This document shows, in pieces, positions 51,123 to 64,000 of a DNA stretch of 64,000 nucleotides. The notes under the pieces were generated by a model. That model saw nothing but the letters and a program-made list of their open reading frames with translations. It was not told where the DNA came from and made no database searches. Source of the stretch: Cymbidium sinense (taxonomy: Eukaryota > Streptophyta > Magnoliopsida > Asparagales > Orchidaceae); assembly GCA_021442155.1 (NCBI GenBank), contig CM038221.1, positions 150,279,601-150,343,600 of the forward strand, read 5' to 3'. The translations under genes were made by a program, and so were the position numbers. How positions within the stretch are numbered: position 1 is the first letter of the stretch; each line of letters begins with the position of its first letter.

Positions 51123-52901
51123 AACAAATGTGATTCGTGCATGAAGTGAGTCACGTTTGTTGAAAACTGGTTGACGCTTTTGACCTGGTCGCAGATCTTG
51201 AATCACTTCATCTTCGATTTCAATAGCTTATGGGGCTTTAACGGAATTCATCATCAGTGTGATGCCTTATGTTTAGATGAGCTAATTAGCTGGATTACTC
51301 AATTTATCCTAATTGACTTGTCGGATTAAGAGCTTCTTCGACCATCTACTCTCTGCTTCAATGGGTTTGTTGAAGATCTCTTTCTTTTATGTTGTTGCAG
51401 GGTTTCCTTAATTTTATGCTTGGTTGGGTTTGATGGAGGAATTGGTCTGCTTATTTTGAGATTTGGAATTCCTTTTGTCCTAGCTTTAAGTTTGATAGAC
51501 TTGATGAAGGATTGACCTGATTTGTCTACATTGACTTGTCAGGAAGTGTACGTATATCCTCAGCCCTATGCTTACTGCTTTGACGAACTTGTTGATGGAT
51601 GCGTATAGATGACTTAGCCTTCTGGCTCATATTAGGTCAATGTCGAGTTATCAGTTTAGCAATGTGTGCTTTAACAGACTGAATAGCCACAAAATTTCTA
51701 TTGTTCGGCCATCGACTTTGTATGAACTATGGAATTATTCCCTCAGTTCTGTGCTTTCTGCTTTGATGGACTTGATGATGAGATTGGCTTTGATCTGTGC
51801 TTTGAGCTTGTTAAAATTTTTTGAGAATAAATTAAAATATCACCCTGCAAGCAATATAAAGATTGACTTGTGGCAGCTCTGAATTGAGAGTTTTCTTAGA
51901 TTATCTTGGTCTATCGATGAAGTAGAAAGATCTCTTTGATTCTGGTTGCTTGTAATCACTAAGCTGGATCTAGTTTGAGATTAAACAGCTATCACCATTA
52001 GACTGACGAGTAGGGGCTTTTTTACTACGGCATTTTCCTACAGTTTGTTGAGTGAATAGAGCGTCAGGAACTCGGCCACATTTGGGCTTGTTGAGTTCGA
52101 CCTTTAAAACCTACTCGAGTCTTCGACTTAAGTTGTGATGGGTTGGTGATTTGATATCGACTAACGAATGGGGGCACTTTCACTGCGGCCTTTTCTTACG
52201 GCTTGTTGAGTGAGGAGAACGTCGACAACTCGGCCATTTGTAGGTTTGTTGAGTTTGACCTTTTGAACTCATATGTGTCCTAGACTTTCAGGATGTAGAG
52301 GTTGATGTTTTTCTAACTCAGTTGATTGAAGCTCTTGAAATTGGGAATTCTTCTCACTTGATCTTCAGAATTTGGCGAATCTGGGAGATAAGCTTTTGAT
52401 ATTTAAGGCTGTCTTTTCATGTATAGAAATAGATTCTTTTTGTTCCTACAACTTAACAATAATAATTATGGATATATTCAAGAATTTTGGCATAAAGCTC
52501 GATGTTAACCTGAATCTGAATATATTCGAGGATCTCGTCTTATAGTATGATATCAACTCAAATAAACTTCACATAACTAAAAATGCCCCATGTCTTGCAA
52601 GGAAAATTCTAAAGCACATTTAGAAGAACTTTCAAGATGAAATTACACAAATACATCAATATTTGAGTTGATATGTTCTTAAGAGTGTTTTAACATGTAA
52701 CATTGATTTCATCTATGTATAGAAATCTAAAAATGCCCCCTGTATAATAGGGAATTTTCACATAAAAGTTTTTTCATCTGGAGTGAGTATATTTATTTAG
52801 GGATATTGGCATGAAGCACGATGTTGACCTAAATAGATATACTAAAACAATTGTCCCTTATCTTGCAGGGGGATTTCTATTGTACCTCGAGAATGTATTC
52901 A
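51123..52901 (-). other. 3' non-coding region between integrase and 3' LTR
   Basis: About 1.8 kb without a convincing ORF, which is typical of Tat-type elements. It contains a duplicated block ('ttgttgagtga.ag..cgtc..aactcggcca' near 52,045 and 52,205). It also has several 'aaaatgcccc(c/a)tgt' copies near 52,585 and 52,730 resembling further polypurine-like tracts on the minus strand, and two 'catgaagc(t/a)cgatgtt.acct' copies near 52,495 and 52,810. Confidence 0.6.
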
Positions 52902-54219
52902 TTATGTATAATACTTTTTCAAGTATCGACCATTAATTGGCGGCATTGGTCTTTCACCCTTTAAGTCAATGAGTTGGTATGCCCCTCCTTGGTACACTTT
53001 CTTAATGACAAAAGGGCCCTCACAGTTAGGCTCAAATTTTCCACCAAATTTTTTATTAGGAATAATTAGTCTTCTCAACACTAAGACCAATTCTCTTTTT
53101 TGGAATATTCGAGTCCACCGTATGGTCAAATTTCGTGGACATCTTTGCTCGATAAACCTCTAAATTTTGATGAGCTTGCAATCTAACTTCATCAAGAGCA
53201 TCAAGTTCCTCCATTCTCAAACGAGCATTTTGATCTTTAGTTAGATTGTGTTGGATGGCTACTCGAAGTGAAGGTAACTCAATTTCAAGCGGAAGAATTG
53301 CTTCAGTTCTAAATATTAATGAATAGGGAGTGGCTTTAGTCGGGGTCTTGTAAGTAGTTCGATATGTCCATAGTGCCTCTATCAGTTTGCTATGTCATTC
53401 TCTCTTATTTTTAGTAAGAATCTTGTTGAACAGCTTGACTAATATCTTATTGAATGCCTCCACCAAACCATTTACTATTGGATTATATATTGAAGAATAT
53501 CATTAATCAATTTTGTGTTGATTGACGAATCTATAAATCTTTATATTTTTGAAAGCTATGCCATTATCATAAATTATTCGAAGCGGCACTCCAAATTTAT
53601 AGACCACCTTATGTGTGAAGAAGTTGATCACTCGATCAGCAATAACTTCTTTAAATGGGGTAGCTTCAGCCCACTTAGAGAAATAATCAATTAGGGATGA
53701 AGTGGTGTCTAGTTGATGATGGAAGATCAATTATTCCAATTACATCTGCACCCCAACATTCAAATGGTCAGGATATTATTATTGGGTGTAATGGATTTGG
53801 AGGTTGGTGGATTATATTCCCATGTACTTGACATTCATGACACTTCTTGGCATGATTGATACATTCCCTACCATAGATGGCTAATAATAGCCCATCCTTT
53901 TGATATTTACTGCCATCTTGGGACCTGACTGATGTGCACCACAAAGTCCTTCATGAACTTCAACCATTACTTTGCTAGCTTCCTTTGCATTTAAGCATCG
54001 TAACCACATTTGTTCAAAAGATCTACGATATAAAGTGTTGTTGATGAAAGCATAGCGTAACATTCTCTTCTCGATTTGAGCAGCTAGTGATTTATTATTT
54101 GATAATTTGCCTTCTTTAAAGTAGTCAATGAAGGGTTGCCTCCAATCATGTGGCTCTTCTACAATAAAGGCTTCACGCTACTTTTCTAAGGCAATATCAT
54201 TTTTAACTCTTCATGGTAT
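52902..54219 (-). pseudogene. Tat-type Ty3/gypsy integrase (decayed)
   Basis: Integrase inserts the retrotransposon cDNA into the genome. On the minus strand from 54,219: DWRQPFIDYFKEGKL, then a zinc-binding region with LRYAFINNTLYRRSF and EVHEGLCGAHQSGPKM. Then come the catalytic core with DYFSKWAEATPF (first Asp), GVPLRIIYDNG (second Asp) and NPIVNGLVEAFNKIL (Glu), and EALWTYRTTYKTPTKATPYS. The C-terminal part reads GPFVIKKVYQGGAYQLIDLK and stops after NGRYLKKYYT at 52,902. All catalytic-triad residues are visible, but frameshifts and stops separate the blocks. Upstream it is cut by LTR-1C. RNase H lies on the other side at 63,045-64,000. Confidence 0.9.
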
Positions 54220-56739
54220 AACTCTGTAGTGTTTATTTTTGAGATGTGGGACACCATACAGATCTTAGGGGTACTTATTGAAGTGATCGGGTACGACATT
54301 AAGGAATAGTATACTATCCCGAGAGATAGAAGTCACTATCCTATAATGGACCTAATCATCTAATAAGAACTCCTATGGCATGATGTGATGGGTCTTCAAA
54401 TATACTAGAGATTTTTCTCCTACTTTACATGAAAAAGTAAAGCACGATATATTTTAAGCGGGTTCATTAAGTTTCCTATGGAGGCAAGCCCCCATAGTTA
54501 ATTACATCCTAAGGAATGAGATTCTTTAAGAACACTCTCAATTAAAGTAGATAATTAAGGTCTCCAAAGATTTCAAGGCAAGACCATCAAAGGATTAGCT
54601 ATGTTAGAAAATCAAATGGGATAGATCAAAAGGAGAGACTTATTTTGGAAACCAAAGGAGATGAGTAGGGAATGCTTATGATACTAGGAAACCTAGTGAG
54701 CAATCCAATCTATCCTATGGTTGGGCTTTATATTTTTGAAATTGAAGGGAGATAATTATTTGAGTTGATATTTTATTAGAATACTAGGACTTATAATCCC
54801 ACAACATAAGATTTATGGTTTACCTCCACAAGAGAGGATAAACCTTCCGACTGTTGGACTTACAACCACTTGGAGTGGCCTCCAACTAACACCTCCTATG
54901 CTTTAAATCCATGTGGTCAAGTCTTATGTATTACAAGATGGCTAGGCTATTATTTATTTAGAAAATAAACTAAGTCATTAAACTCACTTCCTAAGAGACT
55001 AGAGCATGAGTAGTATGAATTTATGACTTAATTTAATGCAAATTTTATCAAATTTATTTGATTCTTTTAGACTCTTTATTTTCACACAGGCTATGGGATT
55101 TTATATGCCTAAATGCATGAGAACTTAATTATGGGCCAAATCAAAAGAGAAAGGGGTGTTCTTCCATCAAAGTCTCTCATAGGTTAAGCCTTTATTCTCT
55201 GGGATAGATGGAAGTCCCCTCTTAATAAGAGTGAAAGAATATAACATGCATGATGTTATACATACAATCATCCAGCTAAAGGGTTGCTAAATATTTTGTT
55301 ATCTTGATTTAATTCCTATGCTTTTATGTGAGGTTATGAATTATTTTAAAAAATCTAATTATGAGTTGTTAATTGGGGTAGAAAAATTAATTTCATCGTA
55401 AGAGCCTACCGCATCCAAGCCACACATTCAAACATCAAACATGAAGAAACTAGGAAAAGCATGCAATTCTAGTGCACAATCTAAACACAACATCAAATAA
55501 TTTTATAGACCACCGTAAAATAATAAAAGGTCAGTGCGATCGGGTTCCACCGTACACCCCGAAAAGAGAAAAAAGATGGGTAGTCGAGCTCTACTCTTAT
55601 ATAACCCGGATTGCAAAAATAATACATACTATGGAGGTCTTCTTTACTTCATTTCTTTCTTTTCTTCCTTTTGATTTTGATTGGCTCCAAAGGAATCACA
55701 GGGCACCCCAGGGACTAAGCCTTCTAACCACTGCTCATCATAATCCCCCATACCACTAATCCTAATTCCTAATGTAAAATTATATTAAAAATAGGAAAAG
55801 TAGATCTAAATACACCTACAAAATAAATGTTAGCTAAACACACCATACAACTCAAGTAGATATATGAATAATTTAGACTTAGCACTCCACACATGGGTAA
55901 TCAAGCCTACCTATCCTAACATAGGTTATACTTAGGGGCTAAGCAACCTGCATAGCAAAAGCATCTATATTTTTATTACAGCGGCCCCTTAAGCACAACC
56001 CCATGCAAAAAATATGATTAGGCTAATAATAGCCTAACATCCAGTCTACAAGACATACACCCTAACATCCAGTCTAAATCATTACATCATAAAATAAAAT
56101 ATTTATCACACTACACCGCCCTAACTTAGCACTAGAAGTGGTGACTTAGTATTCTAATGTGTGTGCTTAAGGCTTGTGTGACATGTCTTAATTAGGCATT
56201 AATGTTGAAGTTTTCTAAGTGTGAAAGAATTCAATTTAACATGGAATGTTGGTTTCAAGTTGATTAGTTTGCAATTTCTTTGGTTCCATAAGACTCTACA
56301 CTTAACATCTAAGTGTTATAAAGAGAAGAAAGGGAATTTCCCTTTTTTATCCCTACCTTAAGTCATTTTTTAAAGCATGTTATTATGACTTAGCTTCTTT
56401 TAATGAATGGCTTATTATATGTTTTAATCAGTCTTAGGTTTGGGTTCACATTAAATAACCTCATTCAATGTGAAAGGCTTCTTAAGAATAATTGGAGTGA
56501 ATTACTATCACAAGACACATGTTTATTCATTTCTTTCCATCACATGTAGCATGCACATGATTGGATCCTAAGTATACCTACACATACAATGTCTTAGCAC
56601 ACTTAGATGATGAATGTAATGAAGTATATTTGAATTTTATATTTTATTTAATTGGATTAATATGAATTTATATCTTTTTTAATAGAAAAAAAGAGACTTC
56701 AATCCATTAGCTACATGTACACTCAAATGTATAAAAGCT

Positions 56740-57090
56740 TTAAGCAGGTATGACATCATTGTTTTTCACCAAGGGAGTGAGGTAAAGACCTCCATAGGGC
56801 TACTTAAAGTCGTGCATCCTCGAGATGTCCAGACTAATATACCCACTATTCTCATATACATATAAATATATACACAACTATAAGGATGAAGAGTCATGCA
56901 AAAGAAGAAATTAATTTGATTGAATTATGACTTTCTATTCATTAGTCACATTGCACATACATATGCATAAGAGATATGAGTAGGTACGATGCCATTGTTT
57001 TTACTGTGGGTGAGGTAAAGACCTCCTTAGGGCTACTTAAAGTCATGCATCCCTAGGATATCTAGAATAATATACCACTCTTCTTATATA
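56740..57090 (+). repeat. Two-unit duplication in LTR-1C
   Basis: 'gaggtaaagacctcc.tagggc' and 'tacttaaagtc.tgcatcc' recur at a spacing of about 238 bp. This is the counterpart of the duplication at 7,437-7,960 in LTR-1A, but with different unit limits. Confidence 0.75.
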
Positions 57091-60000
57091 CATTTGAATG
57101 TACAATTAACCATAAGAAGAAGAATTCATGCAAAATGTTGTGTTAGATTCGATCATATGATTCATATATGTGATATGAAATTCTTTCTAAACCTTAGCAT
57201 ATGCATACATAGGAATGGTTTGGATAAATGTTGTGTTCTTTTCTAATGAACTATACATTTGTAAATCCTATGTAAGCCCATGCAAAATAAGAGAGAAGAC
57301 TCCATATAACGTATCTTAGATAATAGACACATGCAAACTCATAAATGTTTCATAATTAACATCACTCCATATATTATTATTGATTTATACACTTTTGAAA
57401 GTAATTTTTGACTTAATAGTGATAATGCCCACGCCTATTTTTAATTTAAGTCAACACATACAATTTGACATAAAAGATATCATTTTGTTTAATAAATTTT
57501 TGAAAGAGATGAATGCATTCTCATATATATACAACAAACATTTAATGACTGGAAAGAAATAAAAGAACATAAGCACATGATTTCATTCAATCTAATTAAA
57601 TCCTAAGGGCAATCATATTAAATAAGATCATTTAAAACAAACTAAAGCTTATTAATGTTATTTTGATTTCATGTTTGATTTGATTTAAAAAATATAAGAA
57701 GAGGTTTTTTAATCCTATTATATGCCCCATGTTCGTGATTTAATTAATTTAATAAGAAATGATTAATTGAATTTTATGTATTAATTAAGTTGGATCCTTA
57801 ATTAAATCAATTAATTACCCTTACCTATGCTTCTTTGATTTGATTAACCACTTAATCATAAGCCATAAATAACATGAACATATGAGGAAATAAAATTGCA
57901 GTGCTCCTAAAGAACCTAATGTAATTGGCTCATAATTAAGGATTAATTAAGTATTTTTATGATTCTCCTATATTAATGGATTAATCATTATTTCCTTAAA
58001 GGGTCTTTATGTTGTTATACACATAAAGAGGAACCCTTAATTTGATTATTTGTATTTAAGGTTTGATTTGATTTGATTTATTTGAATGATTTAGTTGAAT
58101 TGATTTGATTTGATGAGTGTTTGTTATATTTGTTTTATATTTGTTTACCTTCATGTAATTTGATTGATTAATTTTTAATTAGATGTTTTGATACAATTAA
58201 TTCTTGATAATTCAATATATTTTTAAATCAATATCTAATTCTTTTCTTTGATTATAGTTATGTGATTTAATTTTATGTTTATTTGATTTGATTATGGTTC
58301 AATTATTTGTAGTTTGATTGGATTAATTGAAATTTTATTTTGATTTTAATTGAGTTTGATTCTTTGTAATTAGAATTTTATTTTTAATCTCATCCATTTG
58401 TCATGTTTATCAAAGTTTGGTTTGTATTTGGATTTCATACATTGGATAGTTAATTAGTTTATTTTATTTAAGTAGGTTGAAGGAGATTTGATTTGATTAC
58501 ATATTAAATTGATGATAGTATTTCTTTATTTGATTAGCTTTATTGATCTATGGGTTAGGTTCAATGTGATTATTAGTTTAATTAAGAAGTTTGTTTAGGT
58601 TTATTATTAAATTAAATAAGAATTTGTTTAATTTTTAATTTGGTTTCATATTTGTTTAGGTTGATGATGTATTTAATGACTTAATGATTTAGGTTTAATT
58701 TAGGATTTGATTGGCATTTAATTTAATTTTAATTATGTTCAAATTTATGTTTGATTAAGCTTAAGGTTAATATGATTAATTTGATTAACTTAATTAGCTT
58801 ATTTAAGAGGTGTGATCAATTTAATTAGTAGATTAATTAAGTGTTTGATTTGAATTAATTTTAATGTGATCTATAAAGTTAATTTGGTTCATCATGATGA
58901 TGAATTAATTCATTAATTTTGCATTAATTAAATATTTAATTAATTATGTTTGATTAAGGGTAATTAAATTTTTAAATCATTAGATTAATTAAAGGTTTAG
59001 TTAATTAAAGATTAATGACTTAATTACCCATATATGACTTATTTGATTTGATAGTTTTAATTATGCATTTATCTAAATTTTATTGATTAAAGAGTTATTA
59101 TTGTTATTATCATTTGATTAGATTAAGTGATTTAATTATTTATTTTTATTTCAATTAAACATGATTATTCATAATCATATGTAGGTTTGATTTTTTTCAT
59201 TTATTATGTTCATTAGATTTCAATCATGTTTGATTTAGTTGTTAGATTTATGCAATAATGGTTAATTAATTATCTTATTCTAAATGGATGTGATTTAATC
59301 ATATGTTAATTAAGTTTACTTTAACTTTATTTGGTTTAATTTGATTAATATTAAATTATTACGTTGAATTGGTATATTAATCAATATGATTTTTAGTTTA
59401 TTTAATGATTAATTAATGTTCAATTTGTTGTTAAGTAGTTTCATATAATTAAGATTCAATACTTGGTGTTGGTTTAACAAGATTAATTTGATTTTATATT
59501 AAAGTTTCATTGATTTATTTAATTATTAGTTTAATATAAAAAAAATCTAATCATTTAATTGAAATTCATTAACTCAATTAGGTTTACTTATGTTTAAATT
59601 TAATTTCATTTGAGGGATACATGATATTTTTTTGATTTAAGGTTTGATTATCAATTATTTGGGTATTACAACATTTCTGATTTTGATTTGATATTTAAAT
59701 TATTTTTTTAGGTTATGTTTTAATTAATTCCTGAATTGATTAAACTTTAATCTTAAGTATTTGTCTAGGGATCATTAGGATTCAGAAAATCACATTATTT
59801 TCTTAAGAGTCCTAGATGTCAACTGAAGTGATTTAAGTTATTTTGAAGATTTATGTAAATTTCTGAATTTTTATTTGATTTATTTTATTAAAATAGACAA
59901 TCTGAACTTCAAAATTTCATTTCTCTCAATCCATAAGTCGTTTTTACTTGAGATTTTTATGATAGGTGTGTTTTAATTTTAGTTTCATGTCTTGAAAATT

Positions 60001-60239
60001 TCAACTCAATCTGACTTGTATTTTAAGACTAATTAATAAAATTTGATTTTTATTGAAACCTAAATTAAGCCCAAACCATTCAGTTGAATGAGGATTTTTG
60101 GTTCCTTGGATTCCTCTCGGAAAGAAAAATCCAATGAACCCTTATTTGTAATTTTTTGCTAAGTATTTTATTTTTATAAATTTTCAAAGTTTTGGGACAC
60201 TTAAATAATTTTTAAAATCAGAAAATAGGTGATTTTCCC

Positions 60240-60500
60240 ACTTATCCCAGTTAGCGTCGTGCGGCGGGACCGGGACAAGTGCCGCATGGCATGGCATTAC
60301 ATCAACGGCGGGAAAGGGATAGGGATGCGTGGATCGATCCATCATTGCGGATTGGTGGATTGATCCGGACCGGTCGATGACGATTGATCCGCGATGATCC
60401 GATCTGATCAAACCGCATGATTCATGGATCCGAACGCGATCGAATGCGGCATTCGATACGGTCGAGCCATTCGATCCTCGAAATGCGATCGGGTACGGCG
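60240..60500 (+). promoter_or_regulatory. GC-rich island inside LTR-1C
   Basis: A CG-rich interval with many 'gatc', 'cgatc' and 'ccgg' words in AT-rich surroundings, at the place equivalent to 5,340-5,640 and 17,360-17,640. It is a candidate LTR promoter or start region, on composition only. Confidence 0.35.
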
Positions 60501-61239
60501 AAAGTGATAGAATATTGTTCATCCAATGGGATTTTTTGTGATTTTGAATCAAATTTTGTCAGATTTAGCTCATTTTGGCGGTGATTTTTATTGAAAAATC
60601 TACTGATTCGTATTAGACCAAATATAATAAAAATGCAGGGCTTCTCTAAGGAAATTCCTAAAAATCGTGCAAGAATTGACACAAATAGAAGTTTCTAAGA
60701 CTAGCTAAAGTTTGGAAAAATTACCTCATTGGGGATGGTTTTAGAGCGGGTGAAGATGTCAGAGGAAGCTTTGGAATGAGTATAGCCTTCGCCTTCACTT
60801 TGAAATGATGTATTCTTCAATTGTCGCCATTTTCTTACTGAAATCAACCCAGTTTTGATATTTTTGGCTCAAGAGAAGTGGGGAAGTGGTGGTTGGTTGC
60901 TTTGGAAGTTCTAAGAGATTCTCTAATGTCAAAACTAGATCTCTTTACTATCCCTATTCTCCCTTTTTAATGGTGGTCAAAATTTGAATGAATGTGATGG
61001 GGAGGTGGTTGTGATGGATGATGGCTTGATTAAAAACTTGGGATTTAGCTCCCAAAGTCTTCATTTGCTGCCATAAGATTAGCTCCATTGAATGCAAGTG
61101 TTGGGGAGGAGTTGAATGCATGTGATGGGGAGAATTAAATGAGGTTGGGTGGAATCCTACGTGGGGGAGGATCCATGAGGAACTTAATTGGGTTGGGTTA
61201 ATTTTGGGCTGATCTCAAATGGGTTTGGGCCGGGTTTGA

Positions 61240-62080
61240 TCAGGCCCCAATGGGTCATGGCTTGGTTTCAAGGGATTTGACTCAATTTGGGTATTGGGTC
61301 GCGGTTAGGTTAAAATTGGTCAAATTGGGTCAAACCAAAGGAGAGTTCAAATGATAATTTGAGGTGTTTTGGTATGATTTTGATTTAATTTGGCTTAGGG
61401 TTGATTTTGGCTCATTTGGAATCAAATGGGTCAAATGGGTCAAGTCAATTGACCAATTTGACCAATTTGACCAAATTGGCTTATTATTGATTCATGTTTA
61501 ATTGGCTAATTGAAGATAAATATAGCCTTTGGTTTGAATCAATTTGAATTTTGGCTAATTTGACCCTTTAGGTCAATTTGGGCTAGGTTGGGTCAAGTTG
61601 ACCAATTGGTCAAATTATGCTCAATTATGATTTTGGTCAAGTTCAATAATCAATTTGGAATGAACTTGAGCCATTGGTTGCAATCAATTTGGGTCATGGT
61701 TTGACCCGATTTAGTCCTTTAGGCTAATTTGGGTCAAGTTGGATAGAATGGACGATTGGGCTTAGTTTGGCTCAATTGGTGGTCAAGTCATATTTAAATA
61801 TTGATTTTGGGTTGATTCAAATCATTGGTTTCAATCAATTAGATGTATGATGAGTTTTGGCTAGTTTTGGTTCATTTGAGGGTTGACTTTGATGACTAAA
61901 ATTGATTTGGTTTGACAATTGATTGCAATTGATTATCATGATCAATCATGGTGGAAGGTTTTGGTGAGTTTAGTTCAATCCAACTTGGGTTGGATTGGAA
62001 GTTAGCTCAAATGGATCCTTTAGGTCACTTTGGGTCAAGTGGACCTAAGTGAGTCAATTGGTTTAGTTTTGGTTTGATTC
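61240..62080 (+). repeat. GGTCAA/TTGACC-rich segment of LTR-1C
   Basis: Dense 'gggtcaaa(t/a)', 'ttgaccaa' and 'tgggtcaagt' words, with both orientations close together (61,420-61,480). It matches the same zone in LTR-1A and LTR-1B. Confidence 0.6.
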
Positions 62081-63044
62081 AAGTTTAGTTGAACTTATAT
62101 ATGAGCCCTCGATTAAAATATAAATTCAACGGCAATCAATTTGGAGTCAAAGAGATTTTGGCTCAATTGAAAGTTTTAAGTCAAAAGAGATAAGTTAAGC
62201 TTGACTTGGGTTTACTTGAATTTGGTTTGATGATTGTATGTTTTATTTATATTTGGATAGATGATTGAAGGAATAATTGATTCTGGAGAAAATCCATTGG
62301 TTTTGACTTGATCTGGAAAGAATTTGGCTAAGTCCAAAGAATTAGCTTAAAGGACTTAGATTAGGTTTGGATTTTATTTTGGATATTGTTTTGGTCATTT
62401 GAATTTGGATTTCATTTATATTTATGAATATAAATGTAGGAATAATTGATTTATAAAGAAATCAATTGAATTTGTATTGGTTTAAAGGCTAATTTTGGTT
62501 AAGCACATGGAGGTGGGTCCATCTGGTTTAAAAGGGATTTTAGTTTGGTTTGATTTAGTTTTGATCATTTGGGTATGGATTTCATTTATATTTGTGAATA
62601 TAAATGAAAAATAATTGATTTATAAAGAAATCAATTGAATTTGATTTGATTTAAATGGGATTTTGGCTAAGCTTATGAAGGTGGTTCATATGGCTTAGGA
62701 AGGGTCTTAGGATTTGAATTTGATTTTGGGTTTCAATCATTTGGAGTTAAATTTGGGATATGGATTTGGAATTTGGATTTGAATTTGAAGTTTGGTTTGA
62801 AATTTGAATTTTGGTTTGATTTGAGAAGGTATATATGGATTGAGTTTGAGCTATAGGGTAAGTAATTTTCTTAAGTCCTAAGTCATGGCCTAATCCTATG
62901 ATTAACCCTCCTAAATCTCTTGGCTTAGGTTAAGTGTTCACCTAATCACTAGAAGTGTCATATGACTAAGGAAGTGTCTTGAAGAGTCTTAAGTCTAAGA
63001 GGAGGAGGTTGAGAGCTCACTCAAAAAGTGAGTTCAACAAACTC

Positions 63045-64000
63045 CTTATTGATTTTAGGGAGTGCGAGAAGAAACCTAAGTCACATCATGCTGTGTCAAA
63101 TTTAGTAACCCCTCTACCTATGGGGATTGATACTTTGCTGGCTCTAGAATTCGTCGAGTAAATATGTCAATCATGACATAATCAACATTCATACTTTCTA
63201 TTTTCTTAGCTAATTTTGGTAAGCAATCTGCATTGCTATTCTTAGATCGAGAGACTCGAGTTAATGTCATATTTGATATTTACTTCATAAGCTTATTAAT
63301 TTTATATATGTCAAGTACTTGATTTATAATAAGCTACAATCCTCGAAAATGTGCAAGCTTGAATGCCTATGAAAATAGCTTCTTCAAGATCTGCTACCAA
63401 TGCTTCATACTCAGCTTCATTATTAGTTCTTGGTTCGGTCAACACATATAATCATCTCATTATCTCTCCTTCTGGTGTTATGAAGATGATGCTAATTCCT
63501 GCTCTTGCTCTTGGAAAATTTAGATGTTGGACTTGTTTGATTGATAAGGCTCCATTAAAGTATATTTCCTAAATTTGTGATTTTTCTCTTTCATGAATGG
63601 AATATTTTGCTCATCAGGAAAATCTTCATTAAGAGAAGAGTCCTGGATGGGATGTGCAGCAAGAAAATCTATTAAGACTTGTCCCTTTACTGCTTTTTGT
63701 GGAACATATATGATATCAAATTGTAGAAATATTATCACCGCCATCAACTGTCTTGTCATCAAGTATTTTAGCGGATCAATCCTTGAGATTAGGGTAATCT
63801 TAGAGATAACATATAGTGATGGAGATTTTGGACTACAAAGATCAATGTCAAACAATGCTTCTTTATCAGAGAGTATCTTATTTCTGCTCTTATCAGCTTC
63901 CGGCTAATATAATAAAGAGCATTCTCTTTGCTTTCTTCATTGTGTTGTGCCAATAATGCTCCAAGGGATCCTTTTAATGCAGCTGTGTATAGAATGAGGG
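63045..64000 (-). pseudogene. Tat-type Ty3/gypsy RNase H domains (decayed), upstream part outside the window
   Basis: Minus-strand blocks: GALLAQHNEESKENALYYIS (near 63,960), then SRKLIRAEIRYSLIKKHCL-like sequence. Next are IDPLKYLMTRQLMAV and FDIIYVPQKAVKGQVLIDFL (about 63,770-63,670), the end of the RT-linked RNase H. A second block near 63,430-63,370 reads RTNNEAEYEALVADLEEA. This is the N-N-E-A-E-Y motif of the additional 'archaeal-type' RNase H that marks the Tat lineage. SRSKNSNADCLPKLA follows. Frameshifts are present. Reverse transcriptase, protease and gag would lie beyond 64,000. The reading continues into the integrase at 54,219 once LTR-1C is removed. Confidence 0.87.

Larger units (their letters stand above)
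54225..63039 (+). mobile_element. LTR-1C: giant solo LTR (8,815 bp), target duplication AACTC, inserted in pol
   Basis: It starts TGTAGTGTTT at 54,225 and ends GTTCAACA at 63,039. AACTC flanks both sides (54,220-54,224 and 63,040-63,044). Removing it and one duplication brings the two halves of the Tat-type pol back together on the minus strand. It is homologous to LTR-1B in the same direction and LTR-1A in reverse. Anchors are 54,245-54,560 with 13,005-13,320, and 62,850-63,039 with 19,960-20,166. The copy is longest because of a very AT-rich region (about 57,720-59,720) made of ttgatt/ttaatt words. No coding sequence is seen. Confidence 0.88.

Overview
This is a stretch of a flowering-plant nuclear genome. 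It is AT-rich, dominated by LTR retrotransposons, and carries one recognisable host gene with spliceosomal introns (GT..AG). I cannot assign the species from the sequence. All family calls come from reading translations by eye, without a database search.

Layout. (1) 1-12,904: a decayed Ty3/gypsy gag on the minus strand (1-2,874), interrupted by a 7.58-kb solo LTR (LTR-1A, 3,017-10,598) with a perfect 5-bp target-site duplication, followed by a 70-bp-period tandem array (about 10,690-12,560). (2) 12,905-20,166: a second copy of the same giant LTR (LTR-1B) in the opposite orientation, so 3,017-20,166 forms an inverted repeat with arms of about 7.3 kb. (3) 20,167-35,363: the host gene, a Yip1-domain (YIPF1/2-like) membrane protein of 280 residues in six exons. 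Its fourth intron is about 11 kb and holds an RTE-type LINE tail, a broken Ty3/gypsy element, a hAT transposase relic and several smaller repeats. (4) 35,364-45,988: intergenic repeats and a 3.88-kb solo LTR of a second family (LTR-2A, 38,655-42,530) with a perfect 5-bp duplication. (5) 45,989-64,000: the 3' part of a Tat-type Ty3/gypsy element on the minus strand. It comprises RNase H domains, integrase, a 3' non-coding region, a polypurine tract and a 5.1-kb 3' LTR (LTR-2B). That LTR contains a fragment of a plant coiled-coil gene. The pol region is split by a third giant solo LTR (LTR-1C, 54,225-63,039, 8.8 kb), again with a perfect 5-bp duplication.

How the parts relate. Only the Yip1-family gene looks functional: its exons join in frame to 843 nt with intact consensus splice sites. 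Everything else is mobile DNA in various states of decay, nested in a readable order. For example, a Tat element inserted into an older dispersed repeat at 45,988, and LTR-1C later inserted into that element's pol. The least ordinary things here are the giant coding-free LTR family (7.3-8.8 kb per LTR), its head-to-head pair that could fold into a very long hairpin, and the LTR that carries host coding sequence.
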